Part shown: in pieces, positions 51,679 through 60,066 of the stretch
Layout of the letters: every line of letters begins with the position of its first letter
Numbering within the stretch: the first letter of the stretch is position 1
Source: Mesobacillus sp. AQ2
GTDB taxonomy: Bacteria > Bacillota > Bacilli > Bacillales > Cytobacillaceae
Length of the DNA: 64,000 nucleotides
Assembly: GCF_030122805.1 (NCBI RefSeq)
Contig: NZ_CP126080.1
Location: forward strand, 3,787,501 to 3,851,500
Reading direction: 5' to 3'
The notes under the pieces: generated by a model
Databases searched by the model: none
Seen by the model: only the letters and a program-made list of their open reading frames with translations
Told to the model about the DNA's origin: nothing
Translations under genes and position numbers: made by a program

Positions 51679-52875
51679 ATGGTGAATATTATATATGGTT
51701 TACTATCCCTAGTAGGATTGCTGTTTTTGGCTTGGCTTTTAAGTAAAAATAAAAAGTCAATCAAATGGCGTACGATTATTGTAGGTGTGGCGTTAGAAGG
51801 GATTTTCGTTTATTTTATGCTCAATGTTCCCCTTGGTCGCTGGGTTCTTACAAATACTGCAGAAGGCGTGCAAAACGTAATGAACTATAGCCAAGCAGGC
51901 ATTGAATTCTTATTTGGTGGATTTTTTGCGGAAGGAACAAATGTAGGATTTGTTTTTGCGATTCAGGTGTTATCTGTTATCATTTTTATCTCTGCTTTGG
52001 TCTCAGTTCTGTATTATTTAAGAATCATCCCTATTGTTGTACGTGGACTCGGTTGGGTTGTTGGTAAAGTGTTTGGTACCACCCGTGTTGAATCTTTTAA
52101 TACAGTTGCTAACACGATGTTGGGAGTGGCAGAAGCCCCGTTACTAATTAAGCCTTATCTGGCAAAACTGACACGTTCGGAATTGTTTACGGTTATGGTC
52201 GGAGGTACAGCTTCAGCAAGTGGTGCGATTCTTTTGTCATATGCTCAAATGGGTATTGATATTAAATATTTATTGATATCTGTTTTCTCTGTCCCTTTTG
52301 TCGCTATAGTCATGTCCAAAATCATGGAACCTGAAACAGAACAATCTGAAACGGCGGAAGATGTCAAAATGGTACAGGCAGAACACTCAAATATTTTTGA
52401 AGCTATTTCGGAAGGAGCTGTAAGTGGAGTAAAGCTTGCCGCTAATATTGGTGGTTTGCTTATTGCCTTTATCAGTCTATTGGCACTTACAGACGGCATT
52501 CTAGGCATCATCGGAATGGATTTAGCTACAATATTTGGTTATGTATTCTTTCCTTTTGCATTACTTGTCGGGATTCCTGTTGAAGATGCTTTCAAAGCTG
52601 CCTCCATTATCGGGACAAAGCTTGCAGCCAATGAACTTATTGCTTTCCAGGACCTGCTCAAATTTCAAGATCAACTAACTCCTCAAACAGTTGCGATTTT
52701 ATCTGTTGCATTATGTAACTTCGCAAACCTGTCATCTATCGGACAATTAATTGTAGGCCTTGGTTCCTTGGCTCCTTCAAGGAAAAAACTAATTGCATCT
52801 CTGAGCTTTAAAGCTATTATCGCCGGTACAATGGCAAGCTTTATTACAGCGATCTTTGTAAATATGTTTATCTAA
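51679..52875 (+). CDS. nupC: NupC/CNT-family nucleoside transporter
   Basis: 398 residues, concentrative nucleoside transporter. Typical blocks are VFVFAIQVLSVIIFISALVS-like text near 93, TMLGVAEAPLLIKPYLAKLT near 151, MVGGTASASGAILLSYAQMG near 174 and ALCNFANLSSIGQLIVGLGS near 346. It imports purine nucleosides with protons or sodium. AGGAGG precedes the ATG, and the guanine-type riboswitch upstream supports a purine role. Confidence 0.92.
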   Translation: MVNIIYGLLSLVGLLFLAWLLSKNKKSIKWRTIIVGVALEGIFVYFMLNVPLGRWVLTNTAEGVQNVMNYSQAGIEFLFGGFFAEGTNVGFVFAIQVLSVIIFISALVSVLYYLRIIPIVVRGLGWVVGKVFGTTRVESFNTVANTMLGVAEAPLLIKPYLAKLTRSELFTVMVGGTASASGAILLSYAQMGIDIKYLLISVFSVPFVAIVMSKIMEPETEQSETAEDVKMVQAEHSNIFEAISEGAVSGVKLAANIGGLLIAFISLLALTDGILGIIGMDLATIFGYVFFPFALLVGIPVEDAFKAASIIGTKLAANELIAFQDLLKFQDQLTPQTVAILSVALCNFANLSSIGQLIVGLGSLAPSRKKLIASLSFKAIIAGTMASFITAIFVNMFI

Positions 52876-52945
52876 CTAACCTTTGTAATTGTAATGATAT
52901 CAATAAATTTCACTGAGTTTGTAATAAATCTATAAAACATCCTTT

Positions 52946-52972
52946 AGCTGCCTTTGTTAGGCAGCTTTTTTA
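52946..52972 (+). terminator. Terminator after nupC
   Basis: Stem AGCTGCCT / AGGCAGCT with a T7 tail. Confidence 0.85.
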
Positions 52973-53028
52973 TGGATATGTTAGTTAATGATGTGAGTAT
53001 AATCTAATCACTCAATTTATTTCTCTAC

Positions 53029-53085
53029 ACCTATACTGCCTCTTCGTTTAATAAGGAGTTCAACTAAAAGGTGTCTCAACTCCAT
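53029..53085 (+). repeat. Cassette-associated repeat, outlying copy
   Basis: CCTATACTGCCTCTTCGTTT, AATAAGGAGTTCAACTAAAA, GGTGTCTCAACTCC: left end and start of the hairpin only. It is 14 kb away from the main cluster. Confidence 0.55.
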
Positions 53086-53285
53086 AAAAAACAAAAATCC
53101 TAATCTCCCCTGTTGTACAAACCAGCACAGAATGCTTCTACAATGCAGTTTGTTTAAAACACTTGCACACGTAAAACAAGTTTTTTTACTTTTTCAAGTT
53201 TGATTCGATATCTCCATCTTAATACAAATCCCCCTTTCCAGGACCTCTAATGCAAAAAGAGGCAAATCTGTATCAAATAAAATAA

Positions 53286-53819
53286 TTACTCAGTGCTAGA
53301 TGAAGCTCGCTTTTCCAGATCCAGGAGCAGTGTCTTCATTTCTAATCCGCCCCGATAGCCAGTTAATGAGCCATTCTTTCCTATTACACGATGGCACGGT
53401 ACAGCAATTAATACTGGATTAGCCGCAATAGCCGTACCTACAGCACGAACAGCTGTCGGTTTCTTTATATCATTTGCAATGTCGGAATAGGATTTAGTCT
53501 TCCCATAAGGAATGTCACAAAGTGCATTCCAGACTGCTAGCTGAAATTGCGTACCTACGTACTCAAATGGAACAGTAAAGGTATTCCGCTTTCCTTCTAG
53601 ATACTGAGTGATTCCAAGGATATAAGGTTCAAGCTTTTCATCATCTTCAACAAGAGGACTTCCTGGAAAGCATTTCTTAGCCCATTCGAACAATTCCTCG
53701 AATGGGTTGTTCTGTGAACCTACAAACACAAGCCCCTTTGAAGTTGAAGCAATATAAAAATTCCAACCTTGAAACTTTAGTAAAGACCAATAAAGGGTTG
53801 GTTTAATCTTTGTTTCCAT
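53286..53819 (-). CDS. adaB: Methylated-DNA--protein-cysteine methyltransferase AdaB
   Basis: 177 residues. The active site VLIAVPCHRVIGKNGSLTGY contains the acceptor Cys, preceded by the DNA-binding helix (PYGKTKSYSDIANDI; PTAVRAVGTAIAANP). It removes alkyl groups from O6-alkylguanine in a suicide reaction. It overlaps the end of adaA by 17 bases, as in the B. subtilis adaA-adaB operon. Confidence 0.94.
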   Translation of the reverse strand: METKIKPTLYWSLLKFQGWNFYIASTSKGLVFVGSQNNPFEELFEWAKKCFPGSPLVEDDEKLEPYILGITQYLEGKRNTFTVPFEYVGTQFQLAVWNALCDIPYGKTKSYSDIANDIKKPTAVRAVGTAIAANPVLIAVPCHRVIGKNGSLTGYRGGLEMKTLLLDLEKRASSSTE

Positions 53820-54441
53820 TGTACTTTCCCTCCATTTTATTCACTTGACGAAATAGTGCTGGTGTCTGTCCAGTTTTCTTTTTAAATAAAGTAATAAAAT
53901 AAGGCGCGTTAGCCATACCCACATATGCGGCGATATCTCCAATCGCTTTATTTGTCTGGACCAAATACTTTTTAGCCGCGTTTACTCTAACTTGTTGTAT
54001 ATACTCAACCGGAGTAATGCCTTTAATTTTTTTAAATGTTCGATGCATATGATACGGACTCCCATGGCAAATATTTGCTAACGATTCTAGAGTTAATTTT
54101 TCTGAGAAATTTTTATCAATATATTCAGTAATAAAATCAACCCACTCGGTATCAGGCAGATATTCATTAGTGGGCTTGCAACGTTTACATGGGCGAAAAT
54201 TTGCGCGGAGAGCTTGTTCTGCGTTTGGAAAAATGCATACATTTTCTTTTTTCGGAACGCGTGATTTACAGGATGGTTTACAGAATATTCCTGTCGACTT
54301 TACAGCGTAAAAAAATTCATTATTGTAAGCTGGATCATTATTTATAATTGCTTGCCACTTTACATCTGTTATCATATCTGTATCATTAAAAATTCTATGA
54401 TCATGGCTCTCTTTATGTCCGTTATCCATACTATCCGGCAT
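53803..54441 (-). CDS. adaA: Ada-type methylphosphotriester sensor and AraC activator AdaA
   Basis: 212 residues. The N-terminal Ada zinc domain has FFYAVKSTGIFCKPSCKSRV and FRPCKRC, four cysteines of which the first takes a methyl group from DNA phosphotriesters. The C-terminal AraC domain has LTLESLANICHGSPYHMHRT and IGDIAAYVGMANAPYFITLF. Methylation turns it into the activator of the adaptive response. Operon with adaB; alkA lies upstream in the opposite direction. Confidence 0.94.
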   Translation of the reverse strand: MPDSMDNGHKESHDHRIFNDTDMITDVKWQAIINNDPAYNNEFFYAVKSTGIFCKPSCKSRVPKKENVCIFPNAEQALRANFRPCKRCKPTNEYLPDTEWVDFITEYIDKNFSEKLTLESLANICHGSPYHMHRTFKKIKGITPVEYIQQVRVNAAKKYLVQTNKAIGDIAAYVGMANAPYFITLFKKKTGQTPALFRQVNKMEGKYNGNKD

Positions 54442-54529
54442 TTATCTCATCTCTCCTTATAATATAATCCTTATAAACTTCAGAAGGTACAATTCAAGGA
54501 ATGAAATAGCAAACTATTGAAGTTAACTT

Positions 54530-55114
54530 TTATTTTGAATCATGAAAAATGATTCCAAGACCGTATCGTTCTCCAGAAGTTACTGTGCTTACTCCGTGAC
54601 GAACTGTATTTTTGTAATATCCTTTTTTACCTAGAACAGGTCTATGGTTAGTAGGAAAAATTAGCGCACTGCCTTGTTCTAAAGTAATTACATGCCCCCT
54701 GCTTTGAGCACGGGGTATTTGTTCCACTAATAGAGATTCTCCACCGCAAAAGTCTTTATCTCGCTGATTTAATAAAAATACTACTTGAAACGGGAAAGAT
54801 ATGTCGCCATATAAATCCTGATGCAAACAATTAAACCCGCCTGTTTCATACTTTAATATTAAAGGTGTCGGTCTAGTTTGTTCGTATTCTTCACAGATGT
54901 TCAAGAAATCTTGAAGATGATCCGGAAACTGTTCTGTTTTCTTTAAATAACCCAACCATCGATTGGCTGTTTTGGATAATTTCCGATAAAATGACTCTCT
55001 TAAACTTTGGATGATTTCAGGTAGTGGATAGGAAAAATATTTGTACTCCCCACTCCCAAAACGATATCTGGTCATATTGATTGTCGTTCTGTATGACTCT
55101 TCCTCACAATACAA
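54530..55114 (-). CDS. 2OG-Fe(II) oxygenase, possibly N-terminally truncated by a stop codon
   Basis: The double-stranded beta-helix core is present: iron ligands in NCLHQDLYG (His-x-Asp) and NTVRHGVSTV (distal His), then RYGLGIIFHDSK for 2-oxoglutarate. This TTG-started frame lacks the usual N-terminus. The same frame continues upstream as NLNWDSIQNELDEQGFAKLP to a TTG at 55243 with a good ribosome site, but codon 3 there is TGA. Position next to adaA and alkA suggests a role in alkylation damage. Reading is 195 or, with the stop ignored, 238 codons. Confidence 0.75.
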   Translation of the reverse strand: MYCEEESYRTTINMTRYRFGSGEYKYFSYPLPEIIQSLRESFYRKLSKTANRWLGYLKKTEQFPDHLQDFLNICEEYEQTRPTPLILKYETGGFNCLHQDLYGDISFPFQVVFLLNQRDKDFCGGESLLVEQIPRAQSRGHVITLEQGSALIFPTNHRPVLGKKGYYKNTVRHGVSTVTSGERYGLGIIFHDSK

Positions 55115-55439
55115 TTCTATGAAGAATTGACATTCCTCTTTTGTTAAAATCGCAGGAAGCTTTGCAAATCCTTGCTCATCTAATTCATTTTGGATTGAAT
55201 CCCAATTTAAGTTTTCGACACGTGATTTTATATCTCAGATCAAGTTTATACACCCCTATTCAGCATTCTTTATAACTAACACTATAACCTCAAAAATAGA
55301 AAAAAATAAGGTGTTTTGAATGTAATAGCAAGATAACAAAATTAGTAAAGATTATTATGTGATAAAGTAAATGTGAGTTTTCCTATAATTATTTTGTAAT
55401 GGTATAGACAATCGTAATAAGATGAGGAGAATGAAGAAA

Positions 55440-56351
55440 ATGACTTGGCATGAATTCAATGATGTTATTGTAATTACACTACCTGAACATTTCGACATGA
55501 ATGCTAACCTAGGCTATCTGACAAGGAAAAAAAATGAATGCATGTATGAAATAGAGAACGATATAATCACAAAAGTTATAGCCATTGGGGAAATTCGGTC
55601 CCTAGTTCAGGTCAGCGCAATCAATAATAAACAAATGCTTGTTCAATTCCTAAATGATTCCAGGCCTATTGAAAAGTGGAAACGGGAAGAGATTGTAAAA
55701 TATATTCATGTATGGTTTGATCTCGATAACGATTTAGAGCCATTTTATGAAATGGCAAAAGCAGACCCATTACTTAAAATCCCTGCCCGAAAATTCTTTG
55801 GATTGCGTGTTATCGGCATTCCCGATTTATTTGAAGCTTTATGTTGGGGAGTTTTGGGGCAACAAATTAACTTAGCCTTCGCGTACTCTTTAAAGAAGCA
55901 ATTTGTAGAAGGATTTGGCGATTCAATCGACTGGAATGGTAAAAAGTATTGGGTATTCCCATCGTACGAGCGAATTGCACAGTTAACACCTGCCGACCTA
56001 GCAGATATTAAAATGACGGTAAAAAAAAGTGAATATATTATTGGGGTTGCCCGATTAATGGCCAGTGGAGAATTATCGAGGGAAAAATTACTGAAAATGA
56101 ACTTTAAAGATGCTGAAAGAAACTTAATTAAAATACGAGGAATCGGTCCTTGGACAGCCAATTATGTTCTAATGCGCTGCCTTAGGTTCCAGACAGCTTT
56201 TCCAATCGAAGATGTGGGTCTAATTAATTCGATAAAAATATTACGTAATATGGATCGAAAGCCAACGAAAGATGAGATCTTAGAAATATCGGTTCCATGG
56301 AAAAACTGGGAATCATACGCTACCTTTTATTTATGGCGTGTCCTTTATTGA
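55440..56351 (+). CDS. alkA: DNA-3-methyladenine glycosylase II
   Basis: About 303 residues. The helix-hairpin-helix IKIRGIGPWTANYVLMRCLR near 235 is followed by the catalytic Asp in FPIEDVGLINSI, and FEALCWGVLGQQINLAFAYS near 140 is typical of AlkA. It removes 3-methyladenine and other alkylated bases. The ATG at 55440 is preferred over 55422 or 55431 because GAGGAG lies about 10 bases upstream. Divergent from the oxygenase-adaA-adaB side. Confidence 0.92.
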   Translation: MTWHEFNDVIVITLPEHFDMNANLGYLTRKKNECMYEIENDIITKVIAIGEIRSLVQVSAINNKQMLVQFLNDSRPIEKWKREEIVKYIHVWFDLDNDLEPFYEMAKADPLLKIPARKFFGLRVIGIPDLFEALCWGVLGQQINLAFAYSLKKQFVEGFGDSIDWNGKKYWVFPSYERIAQLTPADLADIKMTVKKSEYIIGVARLMASGELSREKLLKMNFKDAERNLIKIRGIGPWTANYVLMRCLRFQTAFPIEDVGLINSIKILRNMDRKPTKDEILEISVPWKNWESYATFYLWRVLY

Positions 56352-56412
56352 ATCACGGTAACAGGGGGTTGATTCGAGTAATTCAACACCCAGCCACCAC
56401 TCAAATAATATA

Positions 56413-56535
56413 ATGGAGATTAGATTAGTCAGTTTGCAGCATTTGTAGACAAAGGGAACACATTTCGAAACAAGAGCGACAAACCTTCATGTTTAGAGAA
56501 TATGAAGATGATTTTAGATTTTATTGGTAACTTTT
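56413..56535 (+). pseudogene. IS110-family transposase N-terminal remnant
   Basis: With one stop ignored the text reads D-stop-ISQFAAFVDKGNTFRN then MKMILDFIG, matching the N-terminus of the intact IS110 transposase at 31278 (DISKGESQVQAFVDKGKPFR). About 40 residues survive. It marks an old insertion near the right end of the putative island. Confidence 0.5.
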
Positions 56536-56565
56536 GACGGACCATGAGCTTGTTTTGTTAAGTAT

Positions 56566-56599
56566 GAAAAAACCCTTCTCAAACGAGAGGGGCTTTTTC
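56566..56599. terminator. Bidirectional terminator
   Basis: Stem AAAAACCCTTCTC / GAGAGGGGCTTTTT with AAAC loop, 15 bases from the stop of the 122-aa gene. Confidence 0.8.
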
Positions 56600-56614
56600 G
56601 GTAAATTGACTTTC

Positions 56615-56983
56615 TTAGATTGCTTTCATGCCTTCTAGGATAATTCTTGCATCTGCATTAAGATAAGCTGGTGTATCTTTTCTAATCAGTAAGTTAGGAT
56701 GGTCCTTTACAATCATTTTTATTCCTCTAACGTCGAACTTATTTGCGTATGTATTAATTGCATTAATGATAGCCAAATCCTTCCTAGTCAATGGCTGTCC
56801 ATCATGAGCCTGCATTTGCAAAATGAAATCCAATAACTCCCTTGCATTTTTATTTAACATATTTTTATGCTCATTTAAGATTGAAATATTTTCTTCAATA
56901 TAAACCCTCGCGGTAGCAAGTTCCATTTCTTCTACGTTTTTGTTAATCTTTGCTGTAAGTGATTCTAAACTCAATCTGTCCAT
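56615..56983 (-). CDS. Hypothetical helical protein (122 aa)
   Basis: A soluble, mostly helical protein: MDRLSLESLTAKINKNVEEM, then MLNKNARELLDFILQMQAHD and GIKMIVKDHPNLLIRKDTPA. No catalytic motif. It lies 85 bases downstream of a small XRE regulator on the same strand and may form an operon with it. Family not recognised. Confidence 0.65.
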   Translation of the reverse strand: MDRLSLESLTAKINKNVEEMELATARVYIEENISILNEHKNMLNKNARELLDFILQMQAHDGQPLTRKDLAIINAINTYANKFDVRGIKMIVKDHPNLLIRKDTPAYLNADARIILEGMKAI

Positions 56984-57068
56984 CTCCTTGATTGTGGCTA
57001 TAGTGTATATCGGAATAAAAACGATTTACTTTAAACAAGTCAAAATTATAGCCAACAATACGGGAGAG

Positions 57069-57266
57069 TTATTTTAGAATTTCAGTATCTATGCCATAGA
57101 AATCTGTTAACTTTTTTAAAGTTGATCCTCGGTGATTTCCTTTGTCATTTTCTATGTTGCCTAGAGTCCTGGTTGTCATATTGAGTTCTTCGCAAACCTG
57201 CTCTTGAGACATATTCCTTTTAAGTTGTTCTAACCTTAACTGAGTACCCAGGCTTTCATTATTCAT
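57069..57266 (-). CDS. Small XRE-family HTH protein
   Basis: 65 residues, essentially one lambda-repressor-type domain: LRLEQLKRNMSQEQVCEELN then MTTRTLGNIENDKGNHRGST. Such short regulators are common on phages and genomic islands. It is the last gene before the tRNA-derived repeat at 57602 and could be a leftover of an element's control region. GGGAGG lies upstream of the start. Confidence 0.8.
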   Translation of the reverse strand: MNNESLGTQLRLEQLKRNMSQEQVCEELNMTTRTLGNIENDKGNHRGSTLKKLTDFYGIDTEILK

Positions 57267-57398
57267 CTAGAAACCAAACCTCCCTGTTGTATATATGAGG
57301 TTATATCCTTCCATTAAAAAAATTCAACTAACTCAAACGATACTCTTTACTGGGCTATTTTTCAGTTACAAGAGAGATAGATTTCGTTTCCTTCATTT

Positions 57399-57436
57399 AA
57401 AAAGCCAGTTAAGTGTTTACTTAACTGACCTTTTTT
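57399..57436 (-). terminator. Stem-loop terminator
   Basis: CAGTTAAGT / ACTTAACTG with flanking A5 and T6 runs. No intact gene lies upstream on the minus strand before the repeat at 57602, so it may belong to lost element DNA. Confidence 0.6.
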
Positions 57437-57601
57437 GACCACACGCTTTTAAAATAGTGCACGAAACAGTGCACAGACTTATTTTATTTAATTGAACTAG
57501 ATTAACTTAAATTGTTTACCACAGTCCACAAACCCTTATAAATCAAGACTTAATTGATCTTAATTTAACTTATTTAACTCAGTTTAACTAATGGATTTCC
57601 T

Positions 57602-57643
57602 CTGGCAGCGTTGAGGTCAGGGGTTCGATCCCCCTATTCTCCA
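57602..57643 (+). repeat. Candidate attR: 42-bp copy of the tRNA-Ala 3' end
   Basis: Matches 4791-4832 with one mismatch in the T loop (TTCGATC instead of TTCGAGC). The 5' half of a tRNA is absent: preceding bases (TAACTAATGGATTTCCT) show no D-arm. The AT-rich 120 bases before it contain repeated TTAACT/TTTAACT words and twin GTGCAC palindromes, like recombinase-binding DNA. Confidence 0.7.
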
Positions 57644-57649
57644 TCCTTA

Positions 57650-57678
57650 AAAACCCTTGCAAATGCAAGGGTTTTTTC
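57650..57678. terminator. Terminator after the tRNA fragment
   Basis: Stem AAAACCCTTGCA / TGCAAGGGTTTT with T6; it also ends the minus-strand molybdoenzyme operon. Confidence 0.8.
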
Positions 57679-57698
57679 TTTTTGTTTCCAATGAATTT

Positions 57699-58619
57699 TT
57701 AACAAGTCCTGCTGCTGAGATACCCTTCTTTTATGCGTGAGCAGACAGAGCATTTCTCCTCATCTCTATGAAGAGTTTTGAAAGGCTTTTTACAGACAGA
57801 GCAGGTATGTTGATAAATCTCTATGTTCATGGTCGTAGCTTTAGATACCCTTTCTTTGACTGATATTGCCTGCTCCGGACAGCTATCGACACAAAGCATA
57901 CACGATGAACAGGCCTGTGAAGAAATTCTAAATCCAGCCTCATTTAATTCGAAGCATTGTTTCGGACATAGCCTCTCGCAGGTTCTGCAGAGTGTGCATG
58001 TATCACTATTAATTTCTACTTGGTTAAACTGGAAGTCTGGATAATAAGGAGCAAGCTCTAACTTTTTGTGATTAAAACGCCAGCTGGCAGGAGTTACGTC
58101 CTTTGCAAGCTTCTTGCTTCCTTTCCCCCACATCGTAAACAACTCACGACGAGATACCGTCTCCTCCTCTAAATTAATGCTTTTTATAGGAAGAAGTTCT
58201 ATTTTATTTTTTTCCATATCCAAAAGCAGATTATTGGCTGCTTGTATTCTTTCTAACCACACTTCATCAAGGGGCTCTTGAGGCAGGATTGACTGAATCC
58301 CTTTTGATGAATGGATCAATAATTCAGAGACAGAAGGTTTGGAACCATTATACGCAAGTAGTTTGCCTGCTTTGACATGCCGTTTTGGAAAGACTCCTTC
58401 AATTGCATGCACCGGACAGGCAGCTATACAATCTCCGCATTCCTTACAGAGGTCAGGTTGAATGTATGGAATTCTATCCGAGATAACAATCGCTCCTGTT
58501 TCCGGACAACTATCAACACATGTTGTGCAAGTAGCTTTTTTGCTCTTACCACGGACACATCCATCGGAAATTTTATACTCAAAATCGAGACTTTCCAGCC
58601 AATTTCCAACGACTCCCAT
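57699..58619 (-). CDS. 4Fe-4S ferredoxin-type protein, NapF-like
   Basis: About 306 residues with several clusters: CTTCVDSCPETG near 32, CKECGDCIAACPVHAIEG near 58, CTLCRTCERLCPKQC near 215, CSSCMLCVDSCPEQAI near 238 and a CxxC pair at the C-terminus (CSVCKKPF; CSVCSRI). It likely passes electrons to or matures the molybdoenzyme. The ATG at 58619 has GAGGTG 6 bases upstream and is preferred over 58637. Last gene of the operon. Confidence 0.85.
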   Translation of the reverse strand: MGVVGNWLESLDFEYKISDGCVRGKSKKATCTTCVDSCPETGAIVISDRIPYIQPDLCKECGDCIAACPVHAIEGVFPKRHVKAGKLLAYNGSKPSVSELLIHSSKGIQSILPQEPLDEVWLERIQAANNLLLDMEKNKIELLPIKSINLEEETVSRRELFTMWGKGSKKLAKDVTPASWRFNHKKLELAPYYPDFQFNQVEINSDTCTLCRTCERLCPKQCFELNEAGFRISSQACSSCMLCVDSCPEQAISVKERVSKATTMNIEIYQHTCSVCKKPFKTLHRDEEKCSVCSRIKEGYLSSRTC

Positions 58620-58659
58620 ACCATTCACCTCTGCCATTCATCATCATTATTGATTAAAT

Positions 58660-59493
58660 TCAGGATCCCAAAACATAGAATACATATCTGCTCATACCTT
58701 CTGCGACTGCGAAAACAAGCAAAGCGGCCATCACAAAAGCATAATTGACTTTTTGCTTCCCACTAAGTGACATATATCCCAGCACTCCAAGAGCAAGAAT
58801 TTCTATAAACCATCGAGTTCCAATCATTCCTGAATAAGGTGCGAGTTTATCTGCAGCTGTCATACCTGAAATCAATTGCACTTCTGGACTATAAGCTGAG
58901 AACATGGCTGTTCCAATTAACTGAATTCCTATCCCAAAGATACCGGAAATAAACGCCCACTGAATCACTTGTCTGATTTGATCACCAGATAGTTTTGGCA
59001 GTAATAACGCTGCTCCTAAAACTGGACCCAACGCAAATACAGTTCCATAAAAAACGAGATACGTATTCAGGTGGTCCCAGCCGTTAACCCTGGTAACTGC
59101 ATATGCGCTGCCCATTGCATAAATTGCAACTAGCCCAACAATCCCCGTGATTAGCATCAGCATTGGATTGATCTTTTTATAAATAGTAACCATCCCGGCA
59201 ATGATACATAGAAGAGCAATGAAAGCACCGGTTAAAATAATCTCATTGCTCATCCATGACCGTCCCACACCTCTGATGGTATGAATAGCATTCATCGGGC
59301 TGCCAAGGTGGAAAAAAGAACCGGCAAGCCCAATAAGAGAGATGGAGGCAAGTCCCACCACTGGAATCTTCATAATACTAATTAAATCCTTGCCACTTTT
59401 TTCGAGTTTCCTAGAGACTAACCAAAGGAAGAAAATCCCTCCGGCAGCCGCTGGAATAGCAACTGTAAATATTAATAACGGCCACTCATGCAT
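58660..59493 (-). CDS. dmsC: DmsC-type membrane anchor subunit
   Basis: 277 residues, eight predicted helices; starts MHEWPLLIFTVAIPAAAGGI as in DmsC. LAGSFFHLGSPMNAIHTI and RSWMSNEIILTGAFIALLC are conserved blocks. It anchors the catalytic and iron-sulphur subunits and takes electrons from menaquinol. AGGAGG precedes the ATG; 14 bases after dmsB. Confidence 0.9.
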   Translation of the reverse strand: MHEWPLLIFTVAIPAAAGGIFFLWLVSRKLEKSGKDLISIMKIPVVGLASISLIGLAGSFFHLGSPMNAIHTIRGVGRSWMSNEIILTGAFIALLCIIAGMVTIYKKINPMLMLITGIVGLVAIYAMGSAYAVTRVNGWDHLNTYLVFYGTVFALGPVLGAALLLPKLSGDQIRQVIQWAFISGIFGIGIQLIGTAMFSAYSPEVQLISGMTAADKLAPYSGMIGTRWFIEILALGVLGYMSLSGKQKVNYAFVMAALLVFAVAEGMSRYVFYVLGS

Positions 59494-59507
59494 GTTAATC
59501 CCTCCTT

Positions 59508-60047
59508 TTATTTGCTTCCTCCAAGAACTAAGTTTGGTTTTGTAATGGATGACTTAGGTAAACCTTTAATATCTGCGTTTGCTCCGTATTTCTTACGTAA
59601 TTCATCAATTGGGCCGAATTCGATCGCTCGCATGATACATGAGGATACACAAACAGGGTCTTCCCCTTTTTCTCGCAAATCGATACAGGTATCACATTTG
59701 CTCATCCTGCCAAGTTCTTCGTTGAATTGTGGAGCACCATATGGACAGTTCCACTCGCAATATCTGCACCCTGCACAGTGATCCTGATCAATTAGGACCA
59801 CTCCATCTTCATCTCGCTTGTACAATGCCCCTGTTGGACAGCCTTGCACACACGCCGGATTGTCGCAGTGGTTACATGAAATAGACAGATGCCACATTGA
59901 TGGCTTTGGATAGGATCCTTCTTCGAAATCATAAACCCTTCTGAAGTTCCTTCCGACTTCCAGATCATTTTTGTCTTTACATGCGACTGTACAAGTCTTA
60001 CAGCCTACACATTCAGCAACATTGATATAAAATCCCATTTGCACCAT
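59508..60047 (-). CDS. dmsB: DmsB-type iron-sulphur subunit
   Basis: 179 residues with four cysteine clusters: CVGCKTCTVACKDKNDLE near 14, CNHCDNPACVQGCPTGALYK near 58, CAGCRYCEWNCPYGAPQF near 91 and CDTCIDLREKGEDPVCVSSC near 118. Carries four 4Fe-4S centres between DmsC and DmsA. It lies 19 bases after dmsA. Confidence 0.92.
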   Translation of the reverse strand: MVQMGFYINVAECVGCKTCTVACKDKNDLEVGRNFRRVYDFEEGSYPKPSMWHLSISCNHCDNPACVQGCPTGALYKRDEDGVVLIDQDHCAGCRYCEWNCPYGAPQFNEELGRMSKCDTCIDLREKGEDPVCVSSCIMRAIEFGPIDELRKKYGANADIKGLPKSSITKPNLVLGGSK

Positions 60048-60066
60048 GAATTACACCCTCTTTCTA

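Noticed and set aside
57602..57643. A second functional tRNA-Ala gene
   Set aside because: Only the 3' half is present; no D-arm or 5' acceptor strand precedes it.
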